Source: an uncultured Rivibacter sp. (GTDB lineage: Bacteria; Pseudomonadota; Gammaproteobacteria; Burkholderiales; Burkholderiaceae). From it: 18,405 nt of DNA. The translations under genes were made by a program, and so were the position numbers. The DNA is taken from NCBI GenBank assembly GCA_946480925.1, contig CAMLLU010000092.1:1-18405 (forward strand). Direction: 5' to 3'. The notes under the pieces are model-generated. The model saw only the letters and a list, made by a program, of their open reading frames with translations, had not been told where the DNA came from and searched no databases. Each line of letters begins with the position of its first letter. The first letter of the stretch is position 1. Shown piece after piece: positions 12,879-18,405 of the stretch.

Positions 12879-14261
12879 ATGCTGCCCCCGTTCGATCCGT
12901 GGTTGTCGTGCCGGCTGGCTGCTGACGTGGCGGCGGCCTCGCGTTGCAGTGCCGCCGCGCTGGCGCAGCGCCAGCGGCAGCGGTTGACGGCGTTGCTGCA
13001 GAACGCGGCGAGCAGGTCGGCGTTGTACGAACAAGTGCTGCGCGGCCTCGACCCGGCCAGCGTGGCGCTGCACCAGCTGCCGGTGATGCACAAGCAGGAG
13101 CTCATGGCTTCGTTCGAGCGCTGGGTGTGCGACCCGGCCCTCGAGCTCGGCGCGCTGCGCCGCTTCATGGCAGACCGCCGGCGCATCGCGCAACCGTTTG
13201 CCGGCCGCTACGTGGTGTGGGAAAGCTCAGGCAGCTCCGGTGAGCCCGGCGTGTTCGTGCAGGACGCGGCGGCCATGGCCGTCTACGACGCGCTCGAAGG
13301 CTCGCGCCGCACGGTGATGCGACCGCCGGCCGATGCGCTGGACCCTTGGCTGTCCGGCCGCGTCGCCTTCGTCGGCGCGATCGACGGGCATTTCGCGGCC
13401 ACGGTGTCGATGCAGCGGCTGCGGCTGCTCAACCCCGTGCTGGCCGGCCGCCTGCATGGCGTGTCGTTCCTGCAGCCCGTGCACGAACTGGTGGCCGAGC
13501 TGCGGGCGCTGGCGCCCGATGTCATGGCAACCTACCCGAGTGCGGCGGTGCTGCTGGCCGAGGAGCGGCTGGCAGGGCGGCTGCCGCTGAAGCTGCGCGA
13601 GGTGTGGGCCGGCGGCGAAACGCTGTCGCCGGCGATGCGCCATTTCATCGAGCAGGCCTTCGACTGCCCGGTGGTCAACAGCTACGGTGCCTCGGAGTTC
13701 TTCACGCTCGCCTCGGAGTGCGCGGCCGGCGGACTGCACTTCAACAGCGACTGGGCCATCCTCGAGCCGGTGGACCGGTGCGGCCGGCCGGTGCCGCCCG
13801 GCGAGTTCGGCGCCACCACCTTGGTCACCAACCTGGCCAACCACGTGCAACCGCTGATCCGCTACGACATCGGCGACCGCGTGGCGCTGCTGCCGCAACG
13901 GTGCCGCTGCGGCTCGCACCTGCCGCTGATCGACGTGCAGGGCCGCAGCGACGACACGCTGCGCCTGGGCGCTCGAGGGGAGGGCGCGGTGCGCGTGCTG
14001 CCGCTGGCGCTGGCCACCGTGCTGGAAGACGAAGCCGGGCTGTTCGACTTCCAGCTCGTGCAGCAGGGGCCGAACGACCTGCTGCTGCGCACCGGGCTCA
14101 AGGGCGATGATGCGCGGCGCGCCTTGCCGCGTGCGCGCCGCAGCCTGCGGGCCTTCCTGCGCGAGCAGGGCGTGCCCGACGTGCACGTGCACTGCCGCAG
14201 CGGCGAGCCGGGCCGGCGCGGGCGCAGCGGCAAGGTGAAGCGCGTGGTCTCGGCGGTGTGA
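12879..14261 (+). CDS. PaaK/CapK-like adenylate-forming enzyme (phenylacetate-CoA ligase-like)
   Basis: This 460-residue AMP-binding protein carries the phosphate loop SSGSSG (116-121), the A5-type motif YGASEF (from Tyr269), the A7-type YDIGDR (from Tyr329) and the GRSDD hinge. Near the end is a Lys-containing RSGKVKRV where the A10 lysine belongs. Such enzymes activate a carboxylic acid as an acyl-adenylate and often join it to CoA; the acid cannot be told from sequence. A CRCG pair (RCRCGSHLP) just before the hinge is typical of the PaaK/coenzyme F390-synthetase-like branch. The start is ATG 12879 behind GGAGG (spacing only 4); TTG 12861 behind GGGAGG (spacing 6) is a real alternative. No FNR-type box is seen upstream. 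It stands about 225 bases after the DksA-like gene. Confidence 0.85.
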   Translation: MLPPFDPWLSCRLAADVAAASRCSAAALAQRQRQRLTALLQNAASRSALYEQVLRGLDPASVALHQLPVMHKQELMASFERWVCDPALELGALRRFMADRRRIAQPFAGRYVVWESSGSSGEPGVFVQDAAAMAVYDALEGSRRTVMRPPADALDPWLSGRVAFVGAIDGHFAATVSMQRLRLLNPVLAGRLHGVSFLQPVHELVAELRALAPDVMATYPSAAVLLAEERLAGRLPLKLREVWAGGETLSPAMRHFIEQAFDCPVVNSYGASEFFTLASECAAGGLHFNSDWAILEPVDRCGRPVPPGEFGATTLVTNLANHVQPLIRYDIGDRVALLPQRCRCGSHLPLIDVQGRSDDTLRLGARGEGAVRVLPLALATVLEDEAGLFDFQLVQQGPNDLLLRTGLKGDDARRALPRARRSLRAFLREQGVPDVHVHCRSGEPGRRGRSGKVKRVVSAV

Positions 14262-14265
14262 ATTC

Positions 14266-14282
14266 AGGCACGGGCCGTGCCT
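14266..14282. terminator. Inverted repeat just after the PaaK-like gene
   Basis: AGGCACGGGCCGTGCCT has perfect 8-base arms around one central G and begins 5 bases after the stop at 14261. It can fold as a short hairpin. Downstream T content is low (GCTTTG), so it is either a weak intrinsic terminator or an operator-like palindrome. Confidence 0.4.
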
Positions 14283-14287
14283 GTGCG

Positions 14288-14305
14288 CTTTGTGGCCTTT
14301 GTGGC
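14288..14305 (+). repeat. Perfect 9-bp tandem repeat (CTTTGTGGC x2)
   Basis: CTTTGTGGC occurs twice in direct tandem in the 169-base gap before the substrate-binding protein gene, about 130 bases upstream of its ATG. Its function is unknown; it could be slippage or paired half-sites of a regulator. Confidence 0.4.
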
Positions 14306-14430
14306 AAGTCGCTGCCGCATGCCTCGTGCAAACCATTAGCGGGGTCCGACCGGCTCGCTGGTAGGGTCACCAGGCGATGAGGTGCCACAGCGGCAAGCTC
14401 GTCGCACCATTCCACAGAGGGACTCGAGCC

Positions 14431-15522
14431 ATGCATCGCCGAACTGCCTTGTTTGCCGGCATCGGCCTGATGTGCGCTGCACCTTGGGCCGCAACGCGGT
14501 CACCTGAGCCGCGTGTCGTCTTCCTGAACCCCGGAGAACCCGTCGACCGCGGCAAGGGGCCGCACTGGAGCATGACGGCGCGCTTCATGCAGGCTGCGGC
14601 CGACACCTTCGGCATGCAGCTGGAAGTGCTGTATGCCGAACGCGACCACCTGCTGATGCTGCGCCAGGCCGAGCAGGTGGCGCAGCGCGCCGAAGCGCCC
14701 GACTACGTGGTGATGGTCAACGAGAAGCAGGCCGGCGTGCAGATGCTGCAGATGTTCGCCCGCACGCGGGCCAAGGTGCTGCTCATGCACAACGACCTGC
14801 TGCCCGAGCAGCGCGGCGAGGTCGGCAACGAGCGCGAGCGCATCGCCAACTGGATCGGCACGGTGACGACCGACGAGGCCAGTGCCGAATACCGGCTGAT
14901 GGAAGAGCTGGCGCGCCAGCTCGGCGATCGCGAGCCGCTGGTGCTGGGCATCACGGGCGACCGTGCCACGCCGGTGTCGATGGAGCGCGCACAGGGCGTG
15001 AGCGACTTCATCGAGCGCCGCAAGCGCGGCCGCATCCTGCAGACGGCGTTCAGCGACTGGAGCGAGGCCGACGCACAGAGCAAGGCCGCCATCCTGCTGG
15101 CGCGCCACCCGCAGGCCAACGTGCTGTGGGCGGCCAACGACGCGATGGCCGTCGGCGCGCAGCGGGCGGTGAAAGCCAGCGGTGCGCGTGTGCTGGTGGG
15201 AGGCACCGGCGCGTGGCCGGTGTCGCTGGCCAGCATCGAAGAAGGCGGCCTCGCGGCCAGTGTCGGCAGCCACTTCTTCGTCGGCGCCTGGGCGATGGTG
15301 CTGCTGCACGACTATCACAACGGCCGGGACTTCGCCGCGGTCATGGGCGGCCCGCGCATGAAGCTCGACTACATGCACGTGGTCAACCGAGCGAACGTGC
15401 AGCAGTACGACCGGGCCGTCTACAAGCGCGAGAAGGCGTTGGACTTCAGCGCGTATTCGAAGGTGCTGCACCCGCGAGCCGGGCGCTACGACTTCAACCT
15501 TGCACCTCTGGTGCGGGCTTAG
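14431..15522 (+). CDS. Periplasmic substrate-binding protein (Peripla_BP_4-like), probable partner of the adjacent kinase
   Basis: This 363-residue protein starts at ATG 14431 after GAGGGA. Its N-terminus [21 protein letters not shown] is a Sec signal, probably cleaved after Trp-Ala-Ala; the Cys is not in a proper lipobox. The two-lobed sugar-binding/LacI-like fold shows in [55 protein letters not shown] and [15 protein letters not shown]. No ABC permease or ATPase gene is next to it. Instead a hybrid sensor kinase begins 14 bases after its stop, as in LuxP-LuxQ or TorT-TorS arrangements. It therefore probably senses a periplasmic ligand for signalling rather than feeding a transporter. The ligand is unknown. 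Confidence 0.85.
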   Translation: MHRRTALFAGIGLMCAAPWAATRSPEPRVVFLNPGEPVDRGKGPHWSMTARFMQAAADTFGMQLEVLYAERDHLLMLRQAEQVAQRAEAPDYVVMVNEKQAGVQMLQMFARTRAKVLLMHNDLLPEQRGEVGNERERIANWIGTVTTDEASAEYRLMEELARQLGDREPLVLGITGDRATPVSMERAQGVSDFIERRKRGRILQTAFSDWSEADAQSKAAILLARHPQANVLWAANDAMAVGAQRAVKASGARVLVGGTGAWPVSLASIEEGGLAASVGSHFFVGAWAMVLLHDYHNGRDFAAVMGGPRMKLDYMHVVNRANVQQYDRAVYKREKALDFSAYSKVLHPRAGRYDFNLAPLVRA

Positions 15523-15536
15523 GGCAGGCCCTGGAA

Positions 15537-18347
15537 ATGCCCTCGGAGAAGCGCCAGGCACCCAGGGCCGTCGGGTTGCACACCAAGCTCGTGCTGGCGC
15601 TGACCATCCTGGTCACGCTGGCGGCGGCCGGTGCCAGCTACACGCTGATCGAGCGTGAGCGCGAACGCCGCGTCACCGAGCTGGAGGCGCGCGCCGGGCG
15701 CATTGCCGACCTGCTGAGCAAGTCGGCGGCCTTTCCGCTGTGGAACGTGGACCGCGCGGCCATCGACAGCCAGCTCGCCGCGCTGGCGCCCAACCCCGAA
15801 GTGGCCCGGTTCACCATCACGGCCACGGGTTACGGCACGATCTCCGAAGTGACGAAGCAGCGCGAGTCGGAGCTGGTCGATCCGATCGTGCGGGTGCAAG
15901 CCATCGAATACTCGCCGGGCGGCGTGATCGAAAGGCAGAAGATCGGCGAGGTGCGCGTGGTGATGACACGCGCCGTCGTCGAGCAGGCCGTGGCCGCGGC
16001 GCGCCGCGCGACGCTGGTCGTCATCGGCGTGATCGTGCTGCTGCTGTATGGCGCGACCTTCGTGCTGATCCGCCGCATGGTGGGCGTGCCGGTGCGGCAG
16101 CTGGAGACGATGGTGGACCGCATCGCCGAAGGCGACCTCGACGCGCGCTGCGAAGTCCGCTCCGGTGACGAGCTGGGCCGCCTGGCGTTGCGCGTCAACG
16201 CCATGGCGCAGCGGCTGCGCGAGTCCGACCACCAGCTGCGCGACAGCGAGGCGAACTACCGCGGGATCTTCGAGAACGCGCTCGAAGGCATCTTCCGGCT
16301 CGACCGTTCGGGCGGGCTGCACGACGCCAACCCGGCGCTGGCCCGCATGATGGGCTACGGCACACCCGCGGCGCTGATGGTCGCGGTCAACGGCGACGGC
16401 GCTGCCGCGCGCCAGGTGCTGTTCACGCGCGAGCAGGTCCAGGCGCAGTTCGCCACGCTGGCGCGCGAAGGGCAGATCGCCGGCATGGAGCTCGAGCTCA
16501 CCCGCGCCGACGGCACGCCCATCTGGGTGCTGCTCAACGCACGGCCGCAGGGCGGCGACGGGCTCGAAGGCCGTGAACCCGAGTCGTTCGACGGGCTCGT
16601 CAGCGACATCACCTCGCGCAAGCAGGCCCTCGAAGAGCTGCGGCGCCACCGCGACCACCTCGAAGAGGCCGTGCGCGAACGCACCGCGCAGCTGCTCGAA
16701 GCGAGCGAGCGCGCCGAGGTGGCCAACCAGGCGAAGAGCGAGTTCCTTGCCAACATGAGCCACGAGATCCGCACGCCGATGAACGCCATCCTCGGCATGT
16801 CGCAGATGGCGCTGCAAAGCGGGCTGAACCCGCAACAGCACAACTACGTGCAGAAGGTGCACCGCGCGGCCGAGTCGCTGCTGGGCATCATCAACGACAT
16901 CCTCGACTTCTCGAAGATCGAGGCGGGCAGGCTCGACATCGAGACCGTCGCATTCGACCTGGGCAACGTGATGGACGATCTCGTGCAGATGATCGGCCGC
17001 GGTGCCGAGGACAAGGGCCTGGAGCTCGTGTTCATCGAACCGCCGCGCCTGCCCAAGGCCCTGGTGGGCGACCCCTCGCGCCTGAGGCAGGTGCTGCTCA
17101 ACCTGGGCAACAACGCCGTCAAGTTCACCGACCGTGGCGAAGTCGTGGTGGCCGTCGACGTGGTGGAGCGCGACGCCGGCTCCGTGCTGCTGGGCTTCGA
17201 GGTGCGCGACACGGGCATCGGCATGACCACCGAGCAGCAGCAGCGCCTGTTCCAGCCGTTCACCCAGGCCGACGCGTCGATCAGCCGCCGCTACGGCGGC
17301 ACCGGCCTGGGTTTGGCCATCAGCCGCCAGCTCGTGCGCCTGATGGGCGGCGAGCTCGTGGCCGAGAGCTCGCTGGGCGTGGGCAGCAGCTTCCGTTTCA
17401 GGCTGCGCTTGGGCCTGCAGGCCGAGGAGCCCGTGCCGCTGCGCGACGCGCGCGAGGAAGACCTGCAAGGCATTCGCATGCTGGTGGTGGACGACAACGC
17501 CTGTGCCCGCGAGGTGCTGGCCCACATGGCCGCAGCCTTCGGCCTGCACCCCGACGCCGCGGCCAGCGGGCATGAGGCGCTGCACCGGGTGGAACAGGCC
17601 GAAGCCGACAACCGGCCCTACGACCTGGTACTGCTCGACTGGAAGATGCCGGGCATGGACGGCGTGGAATGCATGCGCCAGCTGCACGGGCGTGCACACC
17701 GGCACCACCCGGCACCGGCCGTGTTGATGCTCACCGCCTTCAGCCGCGACGAGGTGCTGCGGCACCTGACGGAGCGGCAGCTCGACGTGGGCGCGCTGCT
17801 GGCCAAGCCGGTGACGCCTTCGGCGCTGCTCGACGCCTGCAGCAGCGCGCTGGGCATCGCTGCGCGCCGACTCACGCGCACCGAGCGGCGCGAGGAGGAG
17901 ATGCAGGAGCTGCAGAACAGCCTGGCCGGCACGCGCGTGCTGCTGGTGGAAGACAACGCGGTCAACCAGGAGCTTGCGCACGACGTGTTGAGCAGCGCGG
18001 GCATCGACGTGCGCATCGCCGGCAACGGACGCGAGGCGCTTCGCATGCTGGACGAGGAACGCTTCGATGCCGTGCTGATGGACTGCCAGATGCCGGTGAT
18101 GGACGGCTATGCCGCGACCGAAGCCTTGCGGCGCAAGCCGGGGTTCGAGCAGCTGCCCGTCATCGCGATGACGGCCAACGCAATGGTGGGTGACCGCGAG
18201 AAGGCCCTGGCCGCCGGCATGAACGACCACATCACGAAGCCGGTCCAGTTCGACGAGATGTTCATCACCCTCGCACGGTGGATCCGTCGCGCACAGCGAG
18301 GCAAAGGGGCGACGGAGGACGAGAACCTGGACGAGGCGGCAGGCTAG
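15537..18347 (+). CDS. Hybrid sensor histidine kinase with HAMP, PAS and two receiver domains
   Basis: This 936-residue inner-membrane kinase starts at ATG 15537. Order: TM1 (about 17-38), a small periplasmic domain of about 115 residues ([20 protein letters not shown]...), TM2 (158-178), HAMP (about 179-232), PAS (about 236-360) and a coiled linker. HisKA follows with His409 in [14 protein letters not shown], then the HATPase domain (DTGIGM, GTGLGL). Receiver 1 has Asp701 in [11 protein letters not shown] and receiver 2 has Asp849 in [11 protein letters not shown]. There is no histidine phosphotransfer domain, so an external Hpt protein or a direct response-regulator target is needed. It is co-transcribed with the substrate-binding protein, which is expected to dock on its periplasmic domain. 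The longer frame upstream (from 15126) overlaps that gene and is not used. Confidence 0.93.
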   Translation: MPSEKRQAPRAVGLHTKLVLALTILVTLAAAGASYTLIERERERRVTELEARAGRIADLLSKSAAFPLWNVDRAAIDSQLAALAPNPEVARFTITATGYGTISEVTKQRESELVDPIVRVQAIEYSPGGVIERQKIGEVRVVMTRAVVEQAVAAARRATLVVIGVIVLLLYGATFVLIRRMVGVPVRQLETMVDRIAEGDLDARCEVRSGDELGRLALRVNAMAQRLRESDHQLRDSEANYRGIFENALEGIFRLDRSGGLHDANPALARMMGYGTPAALMVAVNGDGAAARQVLFTREQVQAQFATLAREGQIAGMELELTRADGTPIWVLLNARPQGGDGLEGREPESFDGLVSDITSRKQALEELRRHRDHLEEAVRERTAQLLEASERAEVANQAKSEFLANMSHEIRTPMNAILGMSQMALQSGLNPQQHNYVQKVHRAAESLLGIINDILDFSKIEAGRLDIETVAFDLGNVMDDLVQMIGRGAEDKGLELVFIEPPRLPKALVGDPSRLRQVLLNLGNNAVKFTDRGEVVVAVDVVERDAGSVLLGFEVRDTGIGMTTEQQQRLFQPFTQADASISRRYGGTGLGLAISRQLVRLMGGELVAESSLGVGSSFRFRLRLGLQAEEPVPLRDAREEDLQGIRMLVVDDNACAREVLAHMAAAFGLHPDAAASGHEALHRVEQAEADNRPYDLVLLDWKMPGMDGVECMRQLHGRAHRHHPAPAVLMLTAFSRDEVLRHLTERQLDVGALLAKPVTPSALLDACSSALGIAARRLTRTERREEEMQELQNSLAGTRVLLVEDNAVNQELAHDVLSSAGIDVRIAGNGREALRMLDEERFDAVLMDCQMPVMDGYAATEALRRKPGFEQLPVIAMTANAMVGDREKALAAGMNDHITKPVQFDEMFITLARWIRRAQRGKGATEDENLDEAAG

Positions 18348-18350
18348 GTT

Positions 18351-18405
18351 TCAAGGCACCAGCACGGCGGCCCCACGCAGCCGGCCGCGTCGCAGGTCGT
18401 CGAGT
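18351..18405 (-). CDS. C-terminal tail of a probable zinc-type alcohol dehydrogenase (partial)
   Basis: Minus-strand reading from the window edge to a TGA at 18351-18353 gives a tail LDDLRRGRLRGAAVLVP. This closely resembles the usual end of zinc-dependent alcohol dehydrogenases (ALxxLRxGRVxGAAVLVP). Only about 17 residues are visible, so the call rests on this tail. It converges on the kinase gene with 3 bases between stops. An alcohol dehydrogenase would fit a fermentative or low-oxygen gene set. Confidence 0.5.
   Translation of the reverse strand, partial: LDDLRRGRLRGAAVLVP

Noticed and set aside
15126..15536. Upstream extension of the kinase frame to 15126
   Set aside because: It overlaps the substrate-binding protein in another register and reads as Arg/Gly-rich shadow sequence before the true Met-Pro-Ser-Glu start.
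15519..18230. Open frame of about 900 codons on the minus strand opposite the hybrid kinase
   Set aside because: It has the same mirror-frame composition (His, Gln, Ala, Val, Arg) with no recognisable motif, and the kinase on the plus strand is complete.
1..18405. CRISPR array, tRNA or rRNA genes, transposase or phage genes
   Set aside because: No spaced repeats, cloverleaf-like segments, rRNA-like sequence or recombinase motifs were found when reading both strands.

Overview
The window is about 18.4 kb of GC-rich DNA with dense, closely spaced genes. Its gene styles and protein families suggest a betaproteobacterium of the order Burkholderiales (Rubrivivax/Methylibium-like). That placement is inferred from protein flavour and gene company; there is no rRNA or other marker. 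No tRNA, rRNA, CRISPR array or transposase is visible, and no stretch longer than 300 bases lacks a gene.

Layout, left to right. A response-regulator gene runs off the left edge (minus strand). Divergent from it is a three-gene unit: a universal stress protein, a secreted trypsin-like PDZ lipoprotein protease, and a 902-residue ADP-forming acyl-CoA synthetase fused to a GNAT acetyltransferase. Next is a small Met/His-rich lipoprotein. The stretch from about 5.2 to 7.9 kb has clearly lower GC. It holds an MFS transporter gene broken by a 5-bp tandem duplication and a minus-strand DUF3304 lipoprotein with a possible type VI lipase-like C-terminal half. GC-rich sequence resumes with a P-type cation ATPase and a small alpha/beta hydrolase, then two small minus-strand genes of unknown function, a compact DksA/TraR zinc-finger protein, and a PaaK/CapK-like adenylate-forming enzyme. 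A periplasmic substrate-binding protein and a 936-residue hybrid histidine kinase form a tight pair. The tail of a zinc-type alcohol dehydrogenase is cut by the right edge.

The main regulatory observation is that the exact pattern TTGA-N6-TCAA occurs three times by my reading. Each copy lies 69 to 88 bases upstream of a plus-strand start: the stress-protein unit, the Met/His lipoprotein, and the P-type ATPase. Each has a -10-like hexamer exactly 22 bases after the box, and two of the three hexamers are identical (CACAGT). This is class II FNR/ANR promoter geometry, so these units probably form a low-oxygen regulon.

The gene content (Usp, cation ATPase, acyl-CoA ligase/acetyltransferase, alcohol dehydrogenase, DksA-like factor, two-component sensors) resembles low-oxygen persistence loci such as lxa of Burkholderia cenocepacia. 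The lower-GC MFS/DUF3304 block has no such box serving its own genes and looks like a later insertion between two FNR-type units.
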